Source: Peterkaempfera podocarpi (GTDB taxonomy: Bacteria > Actinomycetota > Actinomycetes > Streptomycetales > Streptomycetaceae). From it: a stretch of 64,000 bases of DNA. Shown piece after piece: positions 1 through 7,972 of this stretch (position 1 is its first letter; each line of letters opens with the position of its first letter). Under the pieces are notes generated by a model. The model was not told where the DNA came from. It did no database searches and was given only the letters and a program-made list of their open reading frames with translations. The stretch is taken from contig NZ_CP162102.1 in assembly GCF_042466665.1 (NCBI RefSeq), positions 3,224,001 through 3,288,000 on the forward strand. Direction: 5' to 3'. Position numbers and translations under genes: made by a program.

Positions 1-1
1 G

Positions 2-412
2 GGAGGCAGGACCGGGCGGCTGCTCACCGCCGCCTCGATGGGGGTGGCTGCCTGCGCCACCGCGGTCGCCCTCGGGGTGACCCATGGCGGCGGCCCGGCC
101 GCCCAGCCGGTGGCCGCGACCCTGGCCGCGGCCGACTCCACCACCCATGTGGCCGCCACCGCCGGACTGGTGCGCAAGGCCTGGGGCACCCAGGTGGAGC
201 TGAAGCTGAACGGACTGCCGCAGGACATCCGCTGCTCGATGGTGGTGCACACCCGGGACGGCCGCACCGAGACCGGGGGCACCTGGAGCTCGGGGGAGGC
301 GTCCACCGCGACGGTACCCGCCGCCACCTCGGCCCGGCCGGAGGACATCAGCAGCATCGACATCATGTCCGACAGCGGCCGGCGGCTGGTGGAGCTGACG
401 CCGGAGAAGTAA
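2..412 (+). CDS. Anti-sigma-factor-like membrane protein, C-terminal part (5' end outside window)
   Basis: The reading frame is open from the left window edge and stops at 412, so only the C-terminal ~136 residues are visible. It begins with a small-residue hydrophobic stretch (around TAASMGVAACATAVALGV) that looks like a single membrane helix. A ~100-residue extracytoplasmic domain follows with a WGTQVELKLNGLP segment and a Cys in IRCSMVV. This layout matches, from memory, streptomycete membrane-anchored anti-sigma factors whose zinc-finger N terminus would lie upstream. That N terminus is not visible, so the role is inferred. It ends just before two hairpins. Confidence 0.55.
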   Translation, partial: GGRTGRLLTAASMGVAACATAVALGVTHGGGPAAQPVAATLAAADSTTHVAATAGLVRKAWGTQVELKLNGLPQDIRCSMVVHTRDGRTETGGTWSSGEASTATVPAATSARPEDISSIDIMSDSGRRLVELTPEK

Positions 413-422
413 CGCCCCATGA

Positions 423-499
423 ACCGGGATGGCGAAGCCGTCCCGGTATGTCGCGTTCCGGGTACCCGGCCGGGCGCCCCGCCGCAGCGGGGCGCCCGG
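423..499 (+). terminator. Tandem hairpins, intrinsic terminator
   Basis: Two stem-loops follow the anti-sigma-like stop codon. The first (423-447) has an 11-bp stem with one T-G wobble and a GAA loop. The second (470-499) has a perfect 13-bp stem with loop CGCA and is followed by AAAAA rather than a T-tract on this strand. They separate the upstream gene from the ABC exporter operon. Confidence 0.7.
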
Positions 500-545
500 A
501 AAAACCGGATGAGGTTGTCAGTGGTGAGCCGTACGCTCGCGAACG

Positions 546-2411
546 ATGTCCGAGACAGCTTTCACCGCACAGTCCGCCTCCACCACCGCACCGTCCGCGC
601 CCAAGCGCTCCGCGGTGCGCTCACTGCTGCGCCTGTGGCCGTACGTCCGCCCGGTGCGCTGGTTCCTGGCCGGCTCCACCGCGGCCGCGCTGGTGGCCTC
701 CTGTGCGGGCCTGCTGGTGCCGCTGGTGCTGCGGCGGATCGTGGACGGGCCGGTCGCCCATCGCGACCCCGGCGCGCTCTGGCCGCTGGCCGGGCTGCTG
801 CTGGTGCTCGGCCTGGCCGAGGCCGGGCTCTTCGGTGTGCGCCGGGTGCTGATCGCCCGTCCGCTGGCCGGGGTGGAGCGCACCCTGCGCGGCGATCTCT
901 ACGCCAAGCTGCAGCGGCTGCCGGTCTCCTTCCATGACCGCTGGGCCTCCGGGCAGCTGCTCTCCCGGGCCACCTCGGACCTCTTCACCCTGCGGCTCTT
1001 CCTCGCCTTCCCGCTGGTCTTCCTGATCGTGAACACCGCCACCTTCCTCACCGGGGTGGCGATCATGTTCTCGCTGGACTGGCGGCTGGGGCTGGTGCTG
1101 GTGCTCCCCGCGGCCCCGCTGATCCTGCTCTGCTCCGCCTTCGAGGCCCGCTACAGCGCCGCCGCCCGCCGGGCACAGGACCAGGTCGGCGACCTGGCCA
1201 CGGTGATCGAGGAGTCGGTGCTCGGCATCCGCATCCTCAAGGCCTTCGGCCGCCACCGCACCATGGCGCGGCGGTTCCGCGACCAGGCGGAGCAGCTGCG
1301 CTCCACGGAGCTGCGCAAGGCCCGGCTGCTGGCCGACCTCTGGGCGGTGATCGTGGGCCTGCCGGAGCTGGCGCTGGGTGCCGCACTCTGCCTGGGGTGC
1401 ATCCAGGTCGCCGACGGCAGGCTCACCGCCGGCACCCTGGTGGCCTTCCTCTCCACCGCCCTGGCGCTGCGCTGGCCGGTGGAGTCACTCGGCTGGCTGC
1501 TGGCCTACAGCAATGAGGCGGCGACCGCCTCCGACCGGTTCTTCGAGGTGATGGACACTCCGGAGGCGGAGCAGCCGGCCGCCCCCCGGAGGGACGCGCC
1601 CCCGACTGACGCGCCCAGGCCCACCGCCGCGGCCACCGCGTCCCCCGACGGCGGCATCCGCTTCAGCGGGGTCCGGTTCCGCTACCCCGACGCCCCGGCG
1701 GACTCCCCGGACCTGCTGCGCGGCATCGATCTGCACATCCGGCCCGGCGAGACCATGGCGCTGGTGGGTGCCACCGGCAGCGGCAAGACCACACTCACCG
1801 CGCTCCTCCCCCGGCTCTACGACGCCACCGCGGGCGCGGTCACCCTGGACGGCACCGACATCCGCGACCTGCCCCGGCACCGGCTGCGTGAGCTGGTCGC
1901 GGTCGCCTTCGAGGAGCCCACCCTCTTCTCCGCCTCGGTGCGGGAGAACGTCCTGATGGGCGGTCCCGACGCGGACCGGCAGGCGCTGGACCGGGCGCTG
2001 GACACCGCCCAGGCGGACTTCACCCGGCGGCTGCCCGACGGCCTGGACACCCAGGTGGGCGAACAGGGGCTCAGCCTTTCGGGTGGGCAGCGCCAGCGGC
2101 TGGCACTGGCCCGCGCTGTCGTTGGCAGCCCGGCCTTCCTGGTGCTGGACGACCCGCTGTCCGCCCTGGACGTGCACACCGAGGCCCTGGTGGAGAGCGC
2201 ACTGCGCCGGGTACTGGTCGGGACCACCGCCCTGGTAGTCGCACACCGGCCGAGCACCGTGCTGCTGGCCGACCGGGTGGCGCTGCTGGCCGACGGGCGG
2301 ATCGCCGCGACCGGCACCCATCAGGAGCTGCTGGATTCCTGTCCCGCCTACCGCGAGCTGATGTCCGGCGAGGTCGCCGGGCGAGTCCGCGAAGGGAGCA
2401 CCACCCGATGA
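546..2411 (+). CDS. ABC exporter half-transporter, degenerate-site subunit (621 aa)
   Basis: Type IV ABC exporter half: about six membrane helices in residues 30-330, then a nucleotide-binding domain. Walker A is GATGSGKTT with K414 and the signature is LSGGQ (511-515). The usual Q-loop Gln is Glu456, and the Walker B is VLDDPLSALD, with Asp536 where the catalytic Glu normally sits; the H-loop is VVAHRPST. The Walker B site is therefore degenerate while the signature is intact, as in one half of heterodimeric multidrug-type exporters. It overlaps the next gene by 4 nt (ATGA), implying translational coupling and a 1:1 complex. No clear Shine-Dalgarno precedes ATG 546; TACGCT (532-537) lies 8 nt upstream, so the mRNA may be leaderless. 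Substrate unknown. Confidence 0.9.
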   Translation: MSETAFTAQSASTTAPSAPKRSAVRSLLRLWPYVRPVRWFLAGSTAAALVASCAGLLVPLVLRRIVDGPVAHRDPGALWPLAGLLLVLGLAEAGLFGVRRVLIARPLAGVERTLRGDLYAKLQRLPVSFHDRWASGQLLSRATSDLFTLRLFLAFPLVFLIVNTATFLTGVAIMFSLDWRLGLVLVLPAAPLILLCSAFEARYSAAARRAQDQVGDLATVIEESVLGIRILKAFGRHRTMARRFRDQAEQLRSTELRKARLLADLWAVIVGLPELALGAALCLGCIQVADGRLTAGTLVAFLSTALALRWPVESLGWLLAYSNEAATASDRFFEVMDTPEAEQPAAPRRDAPPTDAPRPTAAATASPDGGIRFSGVRFRYPDAPADSPDLLRGIDLHIRPGETMALVGATGSGKTTLTALLPRLYDATAGAVTLDGTDIRDLPRHRLRELVAVAFEEPTLFSASVRENVLMGGPDADRQALDRALDTAQADFTRRLPDGLDTQVGEQGLSLSGGQRQRLALARAVVGSPAFLVLDDPLSALDVHTEALVESALRRVLVGTTALVVAHRPSTVLLADRVALLADGRIAATGTHQELLDSCPAYRELMSGEVAGRVREGSTTR

Positions 2412-4375
2412 CCTCCGCCACCGGTACGGAGACGGACGACCAGCGTCCGGAGGCCCTCACCGCACCCGCTTCCCATGCGCAGGCTCCGGAAGCGCAGGCT
2501 CCGGCCGCACCGGCTCCGGGCACGCAGGCCCCCGCCGTGGAAGCCCCCGCCGCCCCTGCCCCCGCCCGCGGGCCTGGGGCAGGGGCCACACAGGACGACG
2601 AGGACATCCCCGTCCCACCGGGCGCCCCCAGTGCCCTGCTGCGCTCCCTGACCGGGCCGCATCGCCGCCGGATCGCGCTCGCCATGGTGCAGATCCTCCT
2701 TCAGCAGGCCGCCATCCAGGCCGGGCCGCTGCTGGTGGCGCTCGCCATCGACCGGGCCATCCCCGCACTGCGGCGCCACGACTCCGGGCCGCTGATCGCC
2801 GTCACCGCGGCCTATCTGGGCTGCGCCCTGATCTCCACCCTGCTGCAGCGCGCCTTCATCCGGCTCACCGGCCTGATCAACCAGGACATCCTGCTGGAGC
2901 TCCGGGGCCGGATCTTCCGCCATGCCCAGCGGCTCAGTCTGGACTTCCATGAGCGCTACACCTCGGGCCGGATCATCTCCCGGGCCACCAGTGACGTCGA
3001 TGCCCTGCGGGAGCTGCTGAACGAGGGCCTCCAAGAGCTGCTCTCGGTGGCCCTGTCGATGACCTACATCGCGGTGCTGCTGCTGGTGATGGACTGGCGG
3101 CTGGGCCTGGCCTCACTGGCCTCCTTTGTGCCCATGTACCTGCTCGCCCGCTCGTTCCGGCGCCGGTCGGCCCAGATCTACCGGCGCTCGCGCACCGCGG
3201 TCGCCTCGGTGATCGTCCGCTTCACCGAGACCATGAACGGCATCCGGCCGGTCCAGGCGTTCCGCCGCGAACGGGCCAACGAGGAGGCGTTCAGCACCGT
3301 CAACGCCGAGTACGCCACCGCCAATGCCAACGGCCTGCTGGCGATGGCCCGCTTTGTCGCCTCCTCCCGCGCCACCGCCAATGTCTGGGTCACCGGTGTG
3401 GTGCTGTGGGGCGCCTATCTGGTGACCGACGGCGGGCTGGAGCTCGGTGTGCTGGCCGCCTTTGTGCTCTATCTGCGGCGGCTCTTCGACCCGATCGACC
3501 ATCTGGCGATGTTCCTCAACAGCTACCAGTCGGCCTCCGCCGCCCTGGAGAAGATCGCCGGGCTGCTCGCCCATGAGCCCACGGTCGCCGAGCCGGTCGA
3601 GCCGGTGCCGCTGCCGGAGCGCCCGGACGCCTCGATGAAGGGGCGGCAGATCGTCTTCGAGGAGGTGGGCTTCGCCTACCGGACCGGCCGGGAGGTGCTG
3701 CCCCGCTTCGATCTGGTGCTGCCCGCCGGGCAGACCGTCGCGGTGGTGGGCGCCACCGGGGCGGGCAAGTCCACCCTGGCCAAGCTGCTGGCGCGGTTCC
3801 ACGACCCGACCACCGGCCGGATCACCCTGGACGGCATCGATCTGCGCGACCTCGCCACATCCGATCTGCGGCGCAGTGTGGTGATGGTGACCCAGGAGTC
3901 CTTCCTCTTCTCCGGCACCGTGGCCGACAACATCGCGGTCGGCCGGCCCGGAGCGACCCGGGAGCAGGTGGAGGAGGCCGCACGGGCCATCGGGGCCGCG
4001 GGCTTCATCGAGGCGCTGCCCGAGGGCTTTGACACCGATGTCCGCAAGCGCGGCGGCCGGATCTCGGCAGGCCAGCGGCAGTTGGTCGCCTTCGCCCGCG
4101 CCCTGCTGGCCGACCCGGCGGTGCTGATCCTGGACGAGGCCACCTCCTCGCTGGACGTCCCCGGTGAGCGCGCGGTGCAGGAGGCGATGCGGACGGTCCT
4201 GGCCGGCCGTACCGCGGTGATCATCGCCCACCGGCTCTCCACCGTGGAGATCGCCGACCGGGTCCTGGTGATGGAGCAGGGCCGGGTGGTCGAGGACGGC
4301 ACCCCCGCCGAACTGATCGGCGGCACAGGCCGCTTCGCCGACCTGCACCAGGCCTGGCGGGAGAGCCTGGTCTGA
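2408..4375 (+). CDS. ABC exporter half-transporter, catalytic-site subunit (655 aa)
   Basis: Partner of the preceding gene. It has a ~70-residue Pro/Ala-rich cytoplasmic N terminus (PAAPAPGTQAPAVEAPAAP), six predicted membrane helices, then a nucleotide-binding domain. Walker A is GATGAGKST (K454). The signature is degenerate, ISAGQ (552-556), but Walker B is canonical, ILDEATSSLD (D576, E577), with Q-loop VTQES and H-loop IIAHRLST. The complementary degeneracy fits a heterodimer in which only this subunit's Walker site paired with the partner's LSGGQ hydrolyses ATP efficiently. ATG 2408 lies in the ATGA overlap with the upstream stop codon. Lipid or drug export is the usual family role; the substrate cannot be read from sequence. 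Confidence 0.9.
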   Translation: MTSATGTETDDQRPEALTAPASHAQAPEAQAPAAPAPGTQAPAVEAPAAPAPARGPGAGATQDDEDIPVPPGAPSALLRSLTGPHRRRIALAMVQILLQQAAIQAGPLLVALAIDRAIPALRRHDSGPLIAVTAAYLGCALISTLLQRAFIRLTGLINQDILLELRGRIFRHAQRLSLDFHERYTSGRIISRATSDVDALRELLNEGLQELLSVALSMTYIAVLLLVMDWRLGLASLASFVPMYLLARSFRRRSAQIYRRSRTAVASVIVRFTETMNGIRPVQAFRRERANEEAFSTVNAEYATANANGLLAMARFVASSRATANVWVTGVVLWGAYLVTDGGLELGVLAAFVLYLRRLFDPIDHLAMFLNSYQSASAALEKIAGLLAHEPTVAEPVEPVPLPERPDASMKGRQIVFEEVGFAYRTGREVLPRFDLVLPAGQTVAVVGATGAGKSTLAKLLARFHDPTTGRITLDGIDLRDLATSDLRRSVVMVTQESFLFSGTVADNIAVGRPGATREQVEEAARAIGAAGFIEALPEGFDTDVRKRGGRISAGQRQLVAFARALLADPAVLILDEATSSLDVPGERAVQEAMRTVLAGRTAVIIAHRLSTVEIADRVLVMEQGRVVEDGTPAELIGGTGRFADLHQAWRESLV

Positions 4376-4519
4376 CCCGTCGCCCCGCGGCGGCGGCCCC
4401 CAACGGCCGCGGCGCGGGGCCCCGGGCAAACCGCCCCCCACGACCGTGGAGGGCCGGACGCCCGGGGCCCCGCGCCCCTTGGTGCATGTACGGCAGCCGG
4501 GGTTCGCCCCGCGGCGGCG

Positions 4520-4550
4520 CTTCCCCGTGCCCCTGCGGGGCACGGGGAAG
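4520..4550. terminator. Bidirectional hairpin between ABC exporter and glgP
   Basis: Perfect 14-bp stem with a TGC loop, 3 bp beyond the glgP stop codon and downstream of the convergent exporter operon. There is no U-tract, as is usual in these genomes. Confidence 0.7.
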
Positions 4551-4553
4551 GAC

Positions 4554-7256
4554 TCAGCGCAGCAGGCCCGCGTCCATACCTGCGGACTCCGGCGGGACGG
4601 CGATCAGGCCCAGCTCTGCGGCGGAGGCCAGCAGCGGATGGGCCGGGAGCACCCGGACGGTGTAGCCGAAGGGCCCGGTGCGGCCGAGCTCCAGCGGGCC
4701 CTCGTAGAGCCAGTGCCCATTGATGTCCGGGCGGCCCGAGGGCTTGAGGGAGACCAGCGCCGCATCGGTGATCCGGTCGCTCTCGTCCACCCGGCCCGCC
4801 ACCACCTGGACATCCACATCGGACGGCTCCAGCGCGCCGAGCGCCACCTGCACCCGCAGGGCCAGCGTGGAGCCCAGCTCGGGTGCGTCGGCCGGACCTC
4901 CGGCCTCCACATGCTCCACCCGGACCGAGGGCCAGGAGGACCGCACCCGGCCCTTCCACTCGGCCAGCCCCCGGGCGCCCCCGTACGGGGAGCCGTCGGC
5001 GACCGGCCCGGAGAGCCGGCGCTGAGCGGCGGCGGCCGGGGCGTAGAGCCGCGCGACATACTCGCGGACCATGCGGCCGGCGAGCACCTTGGGACCGAGG
5101 TGGACCAGGGTGTGGCGGACCATCTCGATCCAGCGGTGCGGCAGCGCGCCGGCGCCCCGGTCGTAGAAGCGCGCCGCGACCTGGTGCTCGATCAGATCGT
5201 AGAGGGCCGCCGCCTCCAGGTCGTCGCGCCGGTCGGCGTCGATGCCCTGGCCACCGGTCATCCCGGCACCGTGCACCCCGCCGCCGAGCCCGGTCCCTTC
5301 GGCGGTGGGGATCGCCCAGCCGTTGGAGCCGTCGAACCACTCGTCCCACCAGCCGTCGAGCACCGAGAGGTTGAGGCAGCCGTTGAGCGCCGCCTTCATC
5401 CCCGAGGTGCCGCAGGCCTCCAGCGGGCGCAGCGGGTTGTTCAGCCACACATCGCACCCGGGGTACAGATGCTGGGCCATGGCCATGTCGTAGTCGGGCA
5501 GGAAGACGATGCGGTGCCGCACCATCGGGTCGTCGGCGAAGCGGACCATCTCCTGGATCAGCCGCTTGCCGCCGTCGTCGGCGGGGTGCGCCTTGCCCGC
5601 GATGACGATCTGCACCGGACGCTCCGGGTGGAGCAGCAGGCGGCGCAGCCGCTCGGGGTCGCGCAGCATCAGGGTGAGCCGCTTGTAGGAGGGCACCCGG
5701 CGGGCGAAGCCGATGGTGAGCACATCGGGGTCGAGTGCCGAGTCGGTCCAGCCGAGTTCGGCGTCGCCGGCGCCGCGCTGCCGCCAGGAGGCGCGCAGCC
5801 GGCGCCTGGCCTCGTCGACCAGTTGGGCGCGGAGCTGTCGGCGCAGCTCCCAGATGTCGGCGTCGGGAATGGACTCGATGCCGTGCCAGTGCCGGGCCTC
5901 GCCGACCATCATGGCGTCCTCGGCGTGCTCGGCGCCGATCTCCCGGGCGCCGAGCCGGACCACCGCGGGGTCGATCCAGGTGGGGGCGTGCACACCGTTG
6001 GTGATGGAGGTGATGGGCACCTCCGCGGTGTCGAACCCGGGCCAGAGGCCGTTGAACATCCCCCGGCTGACCTCGCCGTGCAGGGTGGAGACGCCATTGG
6101 CGCGCTGGGCGAGGCGCAGGCCCATGGCCGCCATGTTGAAGAGCCTGGGGTCACCGCCCTCCCAGGTCTCCGCGCCGAGGGTCAGCACCTGCTCGGTGGG
6201 GACGCCGGCCAGTGCGGCGTCCCCGCTGAAGTGGCGGGCGACCAGATCACGGTCGAAGCGGTCGATACCGGCGGGGACGGGGGTGTGGGTGGTGAAGACG
6301 GTGCCGGCCCGGACGGCCTCCAGTGCGGCGTCGAAGTCCAGCCCGGACTCGCCCGTCAGCTCCCTGATCCGTTCCACGCCGAGGAAGCCGGCGTGGCCCT
6401 CGTTGGTGTGGAAGACCTCGGGTTCCGGATGGCCGGTGAGACGGCAGAAGGTGCGTACGGCGCGGACGCCGCCGATGCCGAGCAGCATCTCCTGCAGCAG
6501 CCGGTGCTCGCTGCCGCCGCCGTAGAGCCGGTCGGTGACATCGCGCTCGGCTGCGGAGTTCTCCTCGATGTCGGAGTCGAGGAGCAGCAGCGGTACCCGC
6601 CCCACCTGGGCCTTCCAGATGTGGGCGTGCAGCCGGCGGTCGCCGGGGAGGGCGAGCACGACGCGGCAGGGGCTGCCGTCGGGCTCGCGCAGCAGGCTGA
6701 CGGCGAGCTCATTGGGGTCGAGCAGGGGGTAGCGCTCCTGCTGCCAGCCGTCCCGGGAGAGGGACTGGCGGAAGTAGCCGTGCCGGTAGAAGAGGCCGAC
6801 GCCGATCACCGGGACGCCGAGGTCGCTGGCGGCCTTGAGGTGGTCGCCGGCCAGGATGCCGAGGCCGCCGGAGTACTGCGGGAGAGCGGCGGCGATGCCG
6901 TACTCGGGGGAGAAGTAGGCGATGCCGGCGGGCAGCGGTTCGCCGTCGTCACCTGACGGTGCGTCCTGGTACCAGCGGGGGCCGGTGAGGTAGTCCTGGA
7001 GTTCGTCCGCCGCGTCGTGGAGGCGGCGCAGGAAGCGCCGGTCGGCTGCGAGGGCCGCAAGCCTTGCCGCGGGGACCTCGCCGAGGAGGCGGACCGGGTC
7101 CTCCCCGGTGGATTCCCAGACCTCGGGGTCGACGGAGCGGAAGAGCTCCCGGGTCTCCGGGTGCCAGGACCACCGCAGGTTGAGAGCGAGCTCATGCAGT
7201 GGTTGGAGTTGCTCGGGCAGGACGGTGCGGACTGTGAATCTGCGAATTGCCTTCAC
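4554..7256 (-). CDS. glgP: Alpha-glucan (glycogen/maltodextrin) phosphorylase, 900 aa
   Basis: Cytosolic PLP enzyme that phosphorolyses alpha-1,4-glucan to glucose 1-phosphate. The N terminus (LALNLRWSWHPETRELF) is the DUF3417 cap typical of the bacterial AlgP-type phosphorylases. The pyridoxal-phosphate site is EACGTSGMKAALNG, with Lys621 as the Schiff-base residue; upstream, SYKRL and VIAGKAHP are family blocks. The length of ~900 is longer than the E. coli enzyme but normal for actinomycete homologues. The GTG start has no Shine-Dalgarno; a TAGGCT box lies 7 nt upstream on the coding strand, suggesting a leaderless mRNA. It is divergent from glgE, pairing glucan breakdown with glucan synthesis across one intergenic region. 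Confidence 0.95.
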   Translation of the reverse strand: MKAIRRFTVRTVLPEQLQPLHELALNLRWSWHPETRELFRSVDPEVWESTGEDPVRLLGEVPAARLAALAADRRFLRRLHDAADELQDYLTGPRWYQDAPSGDDGEPLPAGIAYFSPEYGIAAALPQYSGGLGILAGDHLKAASDLGVPVIGVGLFYRHGYFRQSLSRDGWQQERYPLLDPNELAVSLLREPDGSPCRVVLALPGDRRLHAHIWKAQVGRVPLLLLDSDIEENSAAERDVTDRLYGGGSEHRLLQEMLLGIGGVRAVRTFCRLTGHPEPEVFHTNEGHAGFLGVERIRELTGESGLDFDAALEAVRAGTVFTTHTPVPAGIDRFDRDLVARHFSGDAALAGVPTEQVLTLGAETWEGGDPRLFNMAAMGLRLAQRANGVSTLHGEVSRGMFNGLWPGFDTAEVPITSITNGVHAPTWIDPAVVRLGAREIGAEHAEDAMMVGEARHWHGIESIPDADIWELRRQLRAQLVDEARRRLRASWRQRGAGDAELGWTDSALDPDVLTIGFARRVPSYKRLTLMLRDPERLRRLLLHPERPVQIVIAGKAHPADDGGKRLIQEMVRFADDPMVRHRIVFLPDYDMAMAQHLYPGCDVWLNNPLRPLEACGTSGMKAALNGCLNLSVLDGWWDEWFDGSNGWAIPTAEGTGLGGGVHGAGMTGGQGIDADRRDDLEAAALYDLIEHQVAARFYDRGAGALPHRWIEMVRHTLVHLGPKVLAGRMVREYVARLYAPAAAAQRRLSGPVADGSPYGGARGLAEWKGRVRSSWPSVRVEHVEAGGPADAPELGSTLALRVQVALGALEPSDVDVQVVAGRVDESDRITDAALVSLKPSGRPDINGHWLYEGPLELGRTGPFGYTVRVLPAHPLLASAAELGLIAVPPESAGMDAGLLR

Positions 7257-7972
7257 CCTGGGAAGCCTAGCTGCGGGGTGGCGGGCGCCGCGGGGTCAAC
7301 TCGTTCCGCGGGGGCCGTTCGGCCCAGCGAAGAGATCACAGCCGGCGCACAGTGCGTCATACGGAGGCACATGGGGCGCGCGGGGCGGGCGGGTCACACG
7401 CCCGGCGCGCGGAGTCCCCCGGGGAGCTGAACCCGTCCGTCGAGACACGCCGCAGACAGGACCAAACTGCTGCGTAAGGGCGTAGCGCGGTGCGAGTATG
7501 CGTGAGGGGCGGGAGCTCCTCACGCCAGGTGCGGCCGGTTGCCGCACCCGTGGGGGCCCGTGCCCGGAGATCCCCTCATTTCCCCGCCTGTATCCGCTTC
7601 CGCGTCGACATGATCACCGGTGGCTGATGTCTGCGTGTCCTCATCCTGTGCGTGCTCGTTGTCGAGTCGGGTGCGACTGCCCGTCCGGACCACCCTCCGG
7701 AACGGCCGTCGGGACGCTCCCGACCGGAGCGCACACGGCGGTGTGCCCGGACCCCCTCCTGGGCGCGCCGACGGGGACCGGCAACCGATCAGGTTGCCGG
7801 ACGGGAAGGCGGGGGAAGGCTCTCCGGGACCGCAACTGGATCCGGTCCGACGTCCCGACATCAGTCCTCCCGGTACTCCCCCGGGCTCGCCGCCCAGTTC
7901 CGGACGTGCCTGTCCGGACGGTGCGCGCCGCCTGCGGGGGAGCTGCCGCCGATCGCGGGCAGGAGCTTCGCC
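7257..7972. other. Divergent glgP/glgE intergenic region (716 bp)
   Basis: Holds the start-proximal glgP promoter candidate and presumably the glgE promoter. The glgE frame stays open upstream to 7652, but its Arg/Pro-rich content and the good Shine-Dalgarno at 7973 argue against translation there. I see no RNA gene or clear operator. Confidence 0.4.
7264..7269 (-). promoter_or_regulatory. Candidate -10 box for leaderless glgP
   Basis: TAGGCT on the minus strand, 7 nt before the GTG start and matching TANNNT. A TTGACC element lies further upstream (7294-7299) but with a 24-nt spacer, too long for a classical promoter. Confidence 0.45.

Noticed and set aside
4446..6956. 836-codon plus-strand frame opposite glgP
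   Set aside because: Shadow of glgP with Gly/Val/Gln/His-rich content and no motif.
7652..7972. 107-codon upstream in-frame extension of glgE
   Set aside because: Arg/Pro/Ser-rich, no ribosome site, and ATG 7973 has a good one.
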